Source: Mameliella sp. MMSF_3455
Lineage (GTDB): Bacteria; Pseudomonadota; Alphaproteobacteria; Rhodobacterales; Rhodobacteraceae
DNA length: 64,000 nucleotides
Assembly: GCF_030733205.1 (NCBI RefSeq)
Contig: NZ_JASHJL010000022.1
Coordinates: 1-64,000 of the forward strand
Reading direction: 5' to 3'
A program made the position numbers and the translations under genes. Positions 54,100 to 63,148 of the stretch are shown here, piece by piece. How positions within the stretch are numbered: the first letter of the stretch is position 1; each line of letters opens with the position of its first letter. Under the pieces are notes generated by a model. That model had not been told where the DNA came from. It was given only the letters and a program-made list of their open reading frames with translations, and searched no databases.

Positions 54100-55185
54100 A
54101 TGGGACTGGACATGGACCTTACCGCCTCGGCGGATGACGGCATCTGGACCGATGCAGAGCCGCTGGTCTGCTGCGCGGTCGTGCCCGAGGCACCGAACAC
54201 GGCAACCTTCAGCTTCGTGTCGCCCTCGGGCGCGCAGTTCAGCTATGACCCGGGGCAGTTCCTGACACTGGAACTGCCCGTTCCGGGCGGCACGGTCTGG
54301 AACACCTACACGATCTCATCTTCGCCTTCGCGGCCATTGACCATCGCGGTCACGGTCAAGGCACAGGCAGGCAGTGTCGGCACACGCTGGATGCTGGACC
54401 ACCTGCAACCGGGGATGAAGATCAAGGCGATCGGCCCGGCCGGCATCTTCTCGCTGCCGCGCAAGGAGCAGAAGAAATACCTGTTCATCTCGGCCGGTTC
54501 CGGCATCACGCCCTCGCTGTCGATGACGACCTACCTGTATGACCGAGGCACCAACATCGATGTCACCTTCGTGCATTGCGCGCAGCGCCCGCAGGACATC
54601 ATCTCGCGTCAGCGGCTGGAACAGATGGCCTCGCGCGTGCCATCGCTCAAGCTGTTCTTCATCGTCGAAGAGGACGACCCCTATCGCGTCTGGACCGGGC
54701 TGCGCGGGCGGCTCAACCAGCTGATGATCGGCCTGATCGCGGGCGATTACCTGGAGCGCGAGGTCTATTGCTGCGGGCCAGAACCCTTCATGAATGCCGT
54801 GCGCGAAATGCTGATCGCGCTTGGCTATGACATGGACCGCTACCACCAGGAGAGCTTTACCGCGCCGGTCAAGGAAGAAGAGCAGCTGCCCGAGCATGAC
54901 GATGTCATCCCGGACGAGGCGGCCAGCGCAAGCATCGCCTTCGCCCGTTCCGAGGTTGCGGCAGATTGTACCGAAACCGACACCGTCCTGGCGGTCGCCC
55001 GCGGCGCCGGCATCGTCATCCCCTCGGGCTGCACCTTTGGCGTTTGCGGAACCTGCAAGGTCAAGAAGACCTCCGGCGAAGTACACATGGTTCATAACGG
55101 CGGCATCTCCGAGGACGACATCGAAGACGGTTACATCCTCGCCTGCTGCTCCAAGCCCATCGGCGCCGTCGAACTCGACGTCTGA
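54100..55185 (+). CDS. gbcB: Glycine betaine monooxygenase reductase subunit GbcB
   Basis: A 361-aa electron-transfer protein with an FAD-binding domain (YDPGQFLTLELP, NTYTISSSP), an NAD domain (SAGSGITPSLSM, CCGPEPFM) and a C-terminal plant-type [2Fe-2S] domain (SGCTFGVCGTCKV and LACCS). It feeds electrons to GbcA and is separated from it by 4 bases. Confidence 0.92.
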   Translation: MGLDMDLTASADDGIWTDAEPLVCCAVVPEAPNTATFSFVSPSGAQFSYDPGQFLTLELPVPGGTVWNTYTISSSPSRPLTIAVTVKAQAGSVGTRWMLDHLQPGMKIKAIGPAGIFSLPRKEQKKYLFISAGSGITPSLSMTTYLYDRGTNIDVTFVHCAQRPQDIISRQRLEQMASRVPSLKLFFIVEEDDPYRVWTGLRGRLNQLMIGLIAGDYLEREVYCCGPEPFMNAVREMLIALGYDMDRYHQESFTAPVKEEEQLPEHDDVIPDEAASASIAFARSEVAADCTETDTVLAVARGAGIVIPSGCTFGVCGTCKVKKTSGEVHMVHNGGISEDDIEDGYILACCSKPIGAVELDV

Positions 55186-55193
55186 TCCTCTCT

Positions 55194-55211
55194 GGCCCGC
55201 TCCGGCGGGCC
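55194..55211 (+). terminator. Hairpin after gbcB
   Basis: GGCCCGC-TCCG-GCGGGCC is a perfect 7-bp stem 9 bases after the gbcB stop. The following bases hold only a short TTTG run, so termination may be partial and the MttB-like gene may be co-transcribed. Confidence 0.5.
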
Positions 55212-55304
55212 GGAGTCGTTTGTCGTGGCACCTGCTTCGGAAACCGGCACGCTAGCACCGGCTGCGCGGCGGCATGATCTTCCCAAGCCAGAGGAGATCC
55301 CGCG

Positions 55305-56861
55305 ATGACCGAGACAATGCCCCGCCCCCGCGCCCGTTCCGGCGGACGTTCTGCCCGCCGCACGCTGCGCAGCACGCGTGACCTGCGGATGCTGCCGGGG
55401 CTGACCCGGGGCATCCCGCTTTGCGAGGTGATGGACAGCGCCCAGGTCGAGCGTATCGACGCGGCCTCGATGGACATCCTCGAAAACGTCGGCGTGATGT
55501 TCCGCGACCCAGTTGCCCTTGCCGATTGGACGGCGGCGGGCGCCAAGGTGGTGGGCGAGATGGTCTACCCGGACCGTGGGTTGATCCGCGACCTGATCGC
55601 CACGATCCCCGCCGACTTCACATATTCCGCGCGCAACCCGGCCAACAACCTCCGCCTCGGCGGGCCGCATTCGATCTTTGTCCCGATGACCGGCGCGCCC
55701 TACCTGCGCGACCTGGACGACCAGCGGCGCATCCCGACGCTGGATGACCTGGCCATGTTCCACAAGCTGGCGCACATGCTGCCCGGCCTGCATTCCTCGG
55801 CCCATCACATCGTCGAACCCTGCGATCACCCGATCAGCCAGCGGCACTTGCGCATCACCTATTCGTCCATGAAACACTCGGACAAGACCTTCATGGGCAT
55901 GACCACCTCGCCCAGAAACGCCGAAGACGTGATGGAGATGTGCGCGATCCTCTTCGGCGCGGAGTTCATGGAGGAGAATCCGGTCACCACGGGTAACTGC
56001 AACGGCAACTCGCCGCTGGTCTGGGACGAAACGATGCTGGGCGCCATGCGCGCCTTCTGCAGGCGCAACCAGCCGGTTCTCTGCTCGCCCTTCGTGCTGG
56101 GCGGGGCCAACACGCCAGCCAGCGTGCCAGCCACTGTTGCGCAGCTGAATGCCGAGGCACTGAGCGCGCTGGCCTATACCCAGATCATTCGGCGCGGCTG
56201 TCCGGCAATCTACGGCCATTACCTGTCGACCGTCTCGATGAAATCCGGTGCGCCGATGGCCGGCACGCCGGAAATCAGCCTGATGAACTTCATGATCGGG
56301 CAGATGGCGCGCCATTACGGCGTGCCCTGGCGGACATCGAACACGCTGGGTGGGGCCAAGACCTTTGACGCACAGGCGGGCTATGAAAGCGCCACGACGC
56401 TGTCATCGGTGATTCACGCGGGCGCCAATTACATCTGGCACTCTGCTGGCTGGAACGAGGCCGGGATGCATTGTTCCGTGGCCAAGTTCGTCGTCGATGC
56501 CGAGCAATGCGCGATGGCCTACCGCATGGCCGAGGGACCAAGGTGGGAGGATTTCGAAACCGCGCTGAAGGCGGTGCCCGATGTCGGTCCGGGCGGGCAT
56601 TACCTTGGCCATCCGCACACGCTCGAGCACTTCCAGAAGGCCTATTTCATGCCTGAACTGTTCGACAACAACTCGATCGAACAGTGGGTCGCGGAAGGAT
56701 CGAAGGAAATCACTGCGCGAGCGCTGGAATTCGCCCGGGAACTGCTGTCGGAATACCAGGAGCCCAAGCTGGACGTGGCCAAGGACGAAGCGCTGCGAGA
56801 CTACATCGCGCGGCGCGAACTGGAGATCCCGCCCGCCGATGCGCTGAACCAGGAATACTGA
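55305..56861 (+). CDS. MttB-superfamily methyltransferase without pyrrolysine
   Basis: A 518-aa protein of the trimethylamine-methyltransferase superfamily (COG5598), a TIM-barrel enzyme with LDDLAMFHKLAHMLPG, GNCNGNSPLVWDE and TSNTLGGAKTFDAQAGYES-type motifs. The frame has no amber codon, so it is a non-pyrrolysine member like the glycine betaine, proline betaine or carnitine methyltransferases of anaerobes. No corrinoid protein gene is adjacent. Position next to gbcAB suggests a quaternary amine substrate. An AGAGGAG site precedes ATG 55305. Confidence 0.83.
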   Translation: MTETMPRPRARSGGRSARRTLRSTRDLRMLPGLTRGIPLCEVMDSAQVERIDAASMDILENVGVMFRDPVALADWTAAGAKVVGEMVYPDRGLIRDLIATIPADFTYSARNPANNLRLGGPHSIFVPMTGAPYLRDLDDQRRIPTLDDLAMFHKLAHMLPGLHSSAHHIVEPCDHPISQRHLRITYSSMKHSDKTFMGMTTSPRNAEDVMEMCAILFGAEFMEENPVTTGNCNGNSPLVWDETMLGAMRAFCRRNQPVLCSPFVLGGANTPASVPATVAQLNAEALSALAYTQIIRRGCPAIYGHYLSTVSMKSGAPMAGTPEISLMNFMIGQMARHYGVPWRTSNTLGGAKTFDAQAGYESATTLSSVIHAGANYIWHSAGWNEAGMHCSVAKFVVDAEQCAMAYRMAEGPRWEDFETALKAVPDVGPGGHYLGHPHTLEHFQKAYFMPELFDNNSIEQWVAEGSKEITARALEFARELLSEYQEPKLDVAKDEALRDYIARRELEIPPADALNQEY

Positions 56862-56884
56862 CCAACGTGCCGAAGGCGCGGCAC

Positions 56885-58225
56885 CTATTCGTGCCTCGCG
56901 CGCCATTCCTTGTAACGCAGTACAGCGTTGGCGCCGATCTGCTGGAAAGGCTGCGGCGGGAGGCGTCCGGGCCGCGCCTCGGCAGTAAAATGACGGGTGA
57001 TGGCGCTTTCGACACCGCAGGCCAGTTCCGCCGCGCCGATCCCTGTCAATGTGCCGCGCGCGGTGCCCAACCCGTTCTGCACGCAGCCCGAGAACAGCCC
57101 CTCATCCAGCCTGCGCATGACCGAGACTCCGTTGAGCGTCAGGCAGAGGTGTCCGGCCCAGGAGTATTCCATCCTCATGCCGCGCAGTTGCGGGAAACGG
57201 TCGTCAAACTTGCGCTGCATGACCCGCGACGCCCGCGCAACGTGGCCCGCACCGATCCGGCGCCCCGGCGCCAGCGTGGCGCAGGTGCGCGTAACGATGC
57301 GGTTGCCGCCTTGTCCGGTGTCGATGCGGCGCACGGTGGTGCCCATCGGGTCCGAGGGCGTGATGCCCCATCGGCTTTGCCCGCCCAGACTCCTCAGCGC
57401 CTCGGCGTCCAGTTCCGGCGTCATTACTGCGTAGAGGAATAGTTGCATCAGCCGCCCTTTCTCGAAACCGAAGCTTTCGAGATGGCCGTTGACGGTCAGG
57501 ATCACGCGGCCCGCGCTGACCGCGCCACCCGGAGTGTCGAGGCGCCAGGCTGCGCCTTCGCGCGCCAGCGCCTTGACCGGGCTTTGTTCGTGGAGCGTCA
57601 CGCCAGCGCGCGACAGCCCGGCGGCCAACCCGCGGATATAGCCCGCGGGCTGCAGCATGACCGTGCCGGGCGTATACAGTCCCGACCGGTAGTGCGCAGA
57701 GCCGGTGAGATCCCGCATGTCCTGCGCGTCGAGCATTTCGGAGCTTTCGCCCAGAGTTTCCAGGTGCGCGGCATAGCTGCGGTTGTGCGCCTGGGCTGTG
57801 TCACTGGCCGCGCCGTTCACTTTGCCCGCGCGGTCAAAGTAGTTCCGGTCGATGCCATAGTCTTCCACCGCGGCGCCGGCGAAACCGATGGCCTGCCGGT
57901 TCAAGTCGATCATCGCCCGGTCGTCCCCGGCCCCTGCATAATCTTCCGATGTCAGTTCATGTGGCAAATCGATCATGAAGCCCGAATTGCGCCCGGCAGA
58001 GCCTTCGGCGATACGCCCCGCCTCCAGCACGACAATGCGCGCCCCCGGGTCGATCTGCTGCAGCCGCCGGGCCGCCGACAGTCCGGCAAAGCCCGCGCCA
58101 ACGACGACCACGTCGGCGGTCTTCGCACGCTCTAGCGGCGCGTAGGTCGGCGCGGGACCAAGGATCGCGTTCCAGGCCGCCGGCCCGGGAAGGGCCGGCA
58201 GGCGGGTGACACTGCGTCGGATCAA
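56885..58225 (-). CDS. FAD-dependent oxidoreductase, DAO/OrdL-like
   Basis: A 446-aa flavoprotein with the dinucleotide fold VVVVGAGFAGLSAARRLQQ near residue 40, an AEGSAGRNSGFMID loop and a C-terminal WAGHLCLTLNGVSV region. It belongs to the D-amino-acid-oxidase family, near gamma-glutamylputrescine oxidase-like OrdL. It is last in a four-gene operon with 4-bp overlaps throughout (GntR, DapA-like, aldehyde dehydrogenase, oxidase). It probably oxidises an amine or imino acid; the substrate cannot be read. Confidence 0.8.
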   Translation of the reverse strand: MIRRSVTRLPALPGPAAWNAILGPAPTYAPLERAKTADVVVVGAGFAGLSAARRLQQIDPGARIVVLEAGRIAEGSAGRNSGFMIDLPHELTSEDYAGAGDDRAMIDLNRQAIGFAGAAVEDYGIDRNYFDRAGKVNGAASDTAQAHNRSYAAHLETLGESSEMLDAQDMRDLTGSAHYRSGLYTPGTVMLQPAGYIRGLAAGLSRAGVTLHEQSPVKALAREGAAWRLDTPGGAVSAGRVILTVNGHLESFGFEKGRLMQLFLYAVMTPELDAEALRSLGGQSRWGITPSDPMGTTVRRIDTGQGGNRIVTRTCATLAPGRRIGAGHVARASRVMQRKFDDRFPQLRGMRMEYSWAGHLCLTLNGVSVMRRLDEGLFSGCVQNGLGTARGTLTGIGAAELACGVESAITRHFTAEARPGRLPPQPFQQIGANAVLRYKEWRARHE

Positions 58226-59718
58226 TTCACCGCCTCATCCGCATCATCGGAAAGGTCGATCCAGATGGTCTTGAGCTGGGTGTATTGGTCATGGGCGTGG
58301 ATGCCGTTATCGCGTCCGCCAAAGCCCGAGGCTTTGAACCCGCCGAACGGTGTCGCGCTGTCGCCCTCGCCAAAGCTGTTGACGGTCACGGTCCCCGCCC
58401 GCAGGGCCCGCGCGCCACGGATCGCCCGCTTGACGTTGGCGGTAAAGATCGAGGCGGCGAGGCCGTATTCCGTGTCATTGGCCATAGCGATCGCCTCGTC
58501 GAAGCTGTCCACAGTCAGCACCGACAGAACCGGACCAAATATCTCTTCCCGAGCCTGGAGCGCGTCCGGAGCGACCTCGAGGATCGTCGGCTCGACAAAG
58601 CCGTTCTCGGCCTTGCCGCCCATCACCACCTTCGGACCCTTGCCCAGGTAAGACCGAACCTTGTCGAAATGCGCCGGGGAGACAAGCGCGCCGACCCGGT
58701 TCACCGGGTCGAGAGGATCGCCCATCGGCCATTCCCGGGCATGGGCTTTGATCCGTTCCAAAAGCGCGTCCTTGACGCCCTTCTGCACGATCAGGCGCGA
58801 GGAGGCGGAACAGTTCTCGCCCATGTTCCAGAAAGCGCCATTAACCACATGCGCCGCGATCCGATCCAGGTTCTCGGCATCCTCCAGCACGACAGCGGGG
58901 TTCTTGCCCCCCATTTCCAGCGTGACTTCCTTGAGGTTCGACTCTGCCGCGTAGCGCAGGAACCGCCTCCCGGTCTCGGTCGACCCGGTAAAACTGACCG
59001 CATCCACGTCCATGTGACGGCCCAGCGGTTCGCCCACCTCGGGCCCCGCCCCCGGCAGCACGTTGAACACCCCCGCAGGCACACCCGCCTCCATCGCCAG
59101 TTCGGCAACGCGCAACGCGGTCAACGAGGTCTCTTCGGCCGGTTTCACGATCACCGAACAACCCGCCGCAAGCGCCGGGCCGATCTTCCACGCCAGCATC
59201 AGCAGCGGAAAGTTCCAGGGCAGCACGAGGCCGACGACCCCCACGGGTTCACGCACGACCATCGCGATGTGATCGTCCGAAGCGGGTGAGACATGATCAT
59301 AGATCTTGTCGATCAGTTCCGCGTGCCATGTCAGGCAGTGTATCGTTTCGGGCACGTCCACTGTCTCGCAGTCGAAGATCGTCTTGCCACTGTCGAGACT
59401 TTCGATCACCGCCAGCTCGCGCGCGTTGCGCTTCATCTGCTTGGCGAGCCGGATCAGCACCTCCTTGCGCTGACCGGGATGCAGACGCGACCAGCGGCCA
59501 TCCTCGAAGGCGTCGCGCGCCTTCCGGGCGGCGAAATCCACATCTTCCGGGCCGCAGGCCGCAACCTTCGCCAGCACCTCGCCCGTTGCCGGGTTCGTGC
59601 TGTCAAAGGTCTTGCCCGATTGCGCGGGACGAAAGCTGCCGTCGACGAAAGCCTGGGTCGGCAGGGTCAGCCCGGCTGCGATGGCCTTGTATTCCTCACG
59701 GGTCAAAAGATCACTCAT
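58222..59718 (-). CDS. Aldehyde dehydrogenase (PuuC/AldA-like)
   Basis: A 498-aa NAD(P)-dependent enzyme with VGLVLPWNFPLLMLAWK, coenzyme motif FTGSTETGR, catalytic Glu in LEMGGKNP and catalytic Cys in GENCSASSR. It overlaps its neighbours by 4 bases on both sides. Together with the lyase and oxidase it could oxidise a semialdehyde such as 2-oxoglutarate semialdehyde, but this is inference from the operon only. Confidence 0.83.
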   Translation of the reverse strand: MSDLLTREEYKAIAAGLTLPTQAFVDGSFRPAQSGKTFDSTNPATGEVLAKVAACGPEDVDFAARKARDAFEDGRWSRLHPGQRKEVLIRLAKQMKRNARELAVIESLDSGKTIFDCETVDVPETIHCLTWHAELIDKIYDHVSPASDDHIAMVVREPVGVVGLVLPWNFPLLMLAWKIGPALAAGCSVIVKPAEETSLTALRVAELAMEAGVPAGVFNVLPGAGPEVGEPLGRHMDVDAVSFTGSTETGRRFLRYAAESNLKEVTLEMGGKNPAVVLEDAENLDRIAAHVVNGAFWNMGENCSASSRLIVQKGVKDALLERIKAHAREWPMGDPLDPVNRVGALVSPAHFDKVRSYLGKGPKVVMGGKAENGFVEPTILEVAPDALQAREEIFGPVLSVLTVDSFDEAIAMANDTEYGLAASIFTANVKRAIRGARALRAGTVTVNSFGEGDSATPFGGFKASGFGGRDNGIHAHDQYTQLKTIWIDLSDDADEAVN

Positions 59719-60638
59719 TCTGCTGCCTCCGCCTGCGTTTCGGCCTCGATCTCGGCCACGGTACGTTTCAGGACGCGCACCACCTGTTCCAACTGCCGCT
59801 TGTTATCCTTGTTGAGCGGCCGCAGCGGAGGTCGCGGCGGACCGGCGTACTGGCCCATCATCTCGCAGCCGTGTTTCACGCACTGAATGAACTTGCCGCC
59901 CTGTTCCAGCACCCGCATCAGGGGCATCATCGCCGACATGATCCGGCGGCCCTTGTCGAAGTCGCCTTCGACCCGGCAGGCCCGCCACAGCGCGATGTGT
60001 TCCTGCGGCAGGAAATTCGACCCGGCGCAGACCCAGCTGGTCGCGCCCCAAGCAAAGAACTCCAGCGCCTGGTCATCCATGCCGCAGGACATCTGGATAT
60101 GCGGGTAGTCGCGCGCCAGAAGGTGCACACGGTTGATGTCGCCCGAGCTTTCCTTGATCGCGCAGAAATTTCGGCTGCGGCCCACCCGGTCGAGGAATTC
60201 CTCGCCCATGTCGATGCCCATGCGGCCCGGGTAGTTGTACAGCATGATCGGCAGATCCGCCGCTCGGTCAACGGCCAAGGCGTTCAGCGCATTCTCGCGC
60301 TCGGTCGGGACTGCGTAGGGCGGCGAACCGACAAGCAGGGCATCCGCCCCGATCCGGGCCGCGTGTTCCGCCATCGCAACCGAGTCCTCCAGCCGTATCG
60401 CCACGGTGCCGACGATCAGCGGAACGCGGCCCCCGATCACCTCCCTCGCAAAGCTCGCGATCTCCTGCCGCTCTGTCAGGGTCTGAGCATAGTATTCCCC
60501 CGTTGAACCGCCATTGATGAGACCATGCACGCCGGAGGCAATCAGGTATTCGATCTGGGCGGCCAACGCCTCCCGGTCGATGCTGCCATCCTCGCGATGC
60601 GGCGTGATGACAGGCGTATAGATGCCGTCGAACTTCAT
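59715..60638 (-). CDS. Dihydrodipicolinate-synthase/N-acetylneuraminate-lyase family protein
   Basis: A 307-aa class I aldolase. Schiff-base Lys162 lies in CAIKESSGD, with Tyr136 in YNYPGR and the carboxylate site GGSTGEYY. The true DapA function is unlikely in a GntR-controlled catabolic operon. A lyase or deaminase for a pyrroline-type intermediate, as in hydroxyproline breakdown, is one possibility, but no hydroxyproline epimerase gene is present. Confidence 0.8.
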   Translation of the reverse strand: MKFDGIYTPVITPHREDGSIDREALAAQIEYLIASGVHGLINGGSTGEYYAQTLTERQEIASFAREVIGGRVPLIVGTVAIRLEDSVAMAEHAARIGADALLVGSPPYAVPTERENALNALAVDRAADLPIMLYNYPGRMGIDMGEEFLDRVGRSRNFCAIKESSGDINRVHLLARDYPHIQMSCGMDDQALEFFAWGATSWVCAGSNFLPQEHIALWRACRVEGDFDKGRRIMSAMMPLMRVLEQGGKFIQCVKHGCEMMGQYAGPPRPPLRPLNKDNKRQLEQVVRVLKRTVAEIEAETQAEAAE

Positions 60639-61357
60639 TTTGCTCCTTTCCGCATCCCTGCGCCCGGCGCGGGGCCAAGCGGGATCTGCATTCCCATAGG
60701 CGTGACAAAGCTTTCGATCTCCGCCCGCGACAGTTCCCAGTGGTCCAGCGCAAGCTGGCCCGCCCCCTCGGCATCGCCCTGCTCGATCAGGGCGATGAAC
60801 TGGTCGTGCTGATCCGCAGCGACGCTGCGCTGTTCGGCCATCGCGCGGTTGCGCGGGTTGTAGAAGGACATGCCGATCCGCGTGTGGTCGATCAGCAGGC
60901 GCCGCAGACTGGGCGTCAGGAACTCGTTGTCGGCCATCTCGCCGATGATGGCGTGAAAGCGCTGGTTCATCAGCGCGCGTTCTGCGGTGTCGCCATCGCG
61001 GATCGCCTTGCGAAAGAGCGTCTGCGCGTCCTTCAGCTGCATCACCTGCGCCTCGGTCGCGTTCTCGGCCGCAAGCCGTGTCACCGCCGCATAGAGCATC
61101 GGCGCCGCCATGAAGAAGTTGCGCATCGTCTTGTGCGTCATCGGCGCAACCTGCGCGCCCCGGTTCTTGTGCAGGACGACATAGCCCTCACCCGCAAGTT
61201 GGTTCAGCGCCTCACGCAGCGGCGGACGCGAGATGTCATAGGCCCGCGACAGTTCCGCCTCGTCCAGGTAGCTGCCAGGTTCGAAGGCCTGCGTCAGGAT
61301 CCTGCGCCGCACGTCCTCGACGCACCGGGCCTTCTTGCTGATCGCCTCCTCGCTCAT
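60635..61357 (-). CDS. GntR-family (FCD) regulator
   Basis: A 240-aa repressor-type regulator with an N-terminal winged helix (ILTQAFEPGSYLDEAELSRAYDISRPPLREALNQL in parts) and an all-helical FCD ligand domain (FHAIIGEMADNEFL). It heads the operon with the lyase, dehydrogenase and oxidase. ATG 61357 has a GGAG site; GTG 61381 is possible. A TTGTCTACAA palindrome 81 bases upstream is its likely operator. Confidence 0.85.
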   Translation of the reverse strand: MSEEAISKKARCVEDVRRRILTQAFEPGSYLDEAELSRAYDISRPPLREALNQLAGEGYVVLHKNRGAQVAPMTHKTMRNFFMAAPMLYAAVTRLAAENATEAQVMQLKDAQTLFRKAIRDGDTAERALMNQRFHAIIGEMADNEFLTPSLRRLLIDHTRIGMSFYNPRNRAMAEQRSVAADQHDQFIALIEQGDAEGAGQLALDHWELSRAEIESFVTPMGMQIPLGPAPGAGMRKGAK

Positions 61358-61437
61358 GCCTTCAACTCCGTTCCGGTCCACTCGGGCGCTTGCCGTGTCG
61401 ACACCCCTTGCCGTTCGCCTACCCTTGAAAATACAAC

Positions 61438-61447
61438 TTGTCTACAA
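61438..61447. promoter_or_regulatory. Candidate GntR operator TTGTCTACAA
   Basis: TTGT-CT-ACAA is a palindrome one centre base from the TTGTATACAA type bound by many FCD-domain GntR regulators. It lies in the 199-bp gap between the gntR operon and the divergent GlxA-type gene, so it could control both. Confidence 0.5.
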
Positions 61448-61556
61448 TAAAAATCCATGACAGCAGACAAGCGGCGGATCATCATCGCATCACGCGACGA
61501 TCTGCCGATCCCATGCGCCACTGGCCGTCCGGCCCTGCGAGAAAGCACCAAGGGGA

Positions 61557-62510
61557 ATGACCCAGACCCAGCACATCGTCTTCGCCCTGGTCGAAGATTT
61601 CACGCATATCGCCTTTGCCTGCGCCGTGGATCCGTTGCGGATCGCGAACCTGATTTCCGGTCGGCCCTTGTATCGCTGGACCTATGCCTCTCTCGACGGA
61701 CAGAACGCGTGCAGCTCGGACGGAACGCAGATCGCGGTACACCACGGGTTCGACGACCTGCCCCAGTGCGACCGCCTTTTCGTTCTGTCAGGTATCGGGA
61801 TGCAGGCGCAGGATCACACTGCCCTGCTGACAGCGCTGCGCCGCAAGGATCGCCTCACCCGGACACGGATCGGCGCACTTTGTTCCGGCAGTTGGGTACT
61901 GGCCAAAGGCGGCTTCCTGAACGGGCGCGATGCCGCGATCCACTGGGAATATCACGACAGCTTCATGGAGAAGTTCCCCGAGGTGAACCTGTTGCGCAAT
62001 GTCTTTGTCGCCGATGCAAAGCACCCCACGGCCTCTGGCGGGACCGCCACGGCAGACCTGATGCTGCACCTGATCGCAGAGGACCACGGTCAGGATCTCT
62101 CGGTCGCGGTGGCGGATCAGATGGTCTACAACGCCGTGCGCGAAGCAACCGCCGCACAGAAGGTCTCGCTCCAGTCGCGCAGCGGCATGCGTAACCCACA
62201 TCTTGCCGCCGCCATCACCCGGATGCGAGATCACCTCGACAGCCCGATTTCACCCACGATCATCGCGCAGGACCTTGGAATCTCGACCCGGCAACTCGAA
62301 CGGCTCTTCGGCAAATACCTGAACGCCTCGCCGAAAAAATACTACATGGAGATGCGGTTGGAACGGGCGCGGCACCTCCTGGTCCAGACCGAGATGTCGA
62401 TCCTCGATGTTGCCCTTGCCTGCGGTTTCGAAAGCCCCGGCCATTTTGCGCGGGTTTACCGGACCGCCTACGGCGTGACGCCCATGATGCAGCGCGGGCG
62501 GCTGTCATAG
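61557..62510 (+). CDS. Second GlxA-family AraC-type regulator
   Basis: A 317-aa regulator with a DJ-1/PfpI-like N-domain (HIVFALVEDFTHIAFACAVDPLRIA, GALCSGSWVLAKGGFLNGRD in parts) and a C-terminal AraC domain (ISPTIIAQDLGISTRQLERLFGKY and DVALACGFESPGHFARVYR). It is divergent from the GntR operon. This is the second GlxA-type regulator in the window, typical of amine and betaine catabolic loci. The AAGGGGA site lies very close to ATG 61557. Confidence 0.85.
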   Translation: MTQTQHIVFALVEDFTHIAFACAVDPLRIANLISGRPLYRWTYASLDGQNACSSDGTQIAVHHGFDDLPQCDRLFVLSGIGMQAQDHTALLTALRRKDRLTRTRIGALCSGSWVLAKGGFLNGRDAAIHWEYHDSFMEKFPEVNLLRNVFVADAKHPTASGGTATADLMLHLIAEDHGQDLSVAVADQMVYNAVREATAAQKVSLQSRSGMRNPHLAAAITRMRDHLDSPISPTIIAQDLGISTRQLERLFGKYLNASPKKYYMEMRLERARHLLVQTEMSILDVALACGFESPGHFARVYRTAYGVTPMMQRGRLS

Positions 62511-63148
62511 ATCGCCGAGGGCCCTGCGTCATTGATTCTCGGGCGACCGCCGGGCGGCCAGCAATCCACTTACGTCAGCACACCGCACAACCATTGGCGG
62601 CGGGAAAGCCCACGTTTAAAGCAGAACGCCCGCGATCCGAGCACAAATGGAGCGCTTGAACCTGGCCTTATGCCGATGGACGGCTTCAAGCCGCCAAACC
62701 CCTGAATTTCGGCTCAACTTCGGCAACCAATGGGCTGTTCCATCTCAGATTCCGCTTGTGACGGGCCGGAACGATGGCCTGCCATACGGCCCAAGGCGCT
62801 CAGCGAATGGACCAATTTTGCAGCAGACGCCAGCAGCGCTGACAAATCAGGCAAAAACCCATAAGTATCTAATTTAAAGTACTAAAATACAGACACCGCA
62901 CATCGTGCACCCGCAAATTTCGGCACCACTCCCATCGCTCGTTAGAAAAATTGTTTCTCTTGAGTGAATGTTTTGTTTGAAAAGTGCCAATTTTTCGTCA
63001 TCATAACCGCAGGTCCATTCAACCGCGAATGTGGTTCAAAATGGTTACCAGCTCGCTGGCATTGGTCTTCCGTTGCGTTTTTCGGTGTCAGCCAAGTGAG
63101 CCGGCCAAGAAAGACCGGAACAAGACAAAGTCCAAGAGGGAAGACGAA
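62511..63148. other. Gene-free, partly AT-rich stretch before the Amt-like gene
   Basis: This 638-bp gap contains no convincing gene. A 76-codon open frame at 62647-62877 has no family features or ribosome site. From about 62810 to 63010 the sequence is clearly AT-richer than anything else in the window (runs such as TTTTGTTTGAAAAG near 62970). The promoter and leader of the Amt-like gene must lie here. I found no convincing sigma-54 site. Confidence 0.5.

Noticed and set aside
58222-61357. Naming the operon as hydroxyproline degradation
   Set aside because: No hydroxyproline epimerase gene is present and the aldehyde dehydrogenase looks more PuuC-like, so the substrate is left open.
62647-62877. 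76-codon open frame in the gap before the Amt-like gene
   Set aside because: No ribosome site, no recognisable domain and unusual composition for the genome; kept only as part of the non-coding gap.
63043-63080. Sigma-54-like promoter (TGGCAT and GTTGC)
   Set aside because: The spacing between the GG and GC elements is too long for a sigma-54 site.
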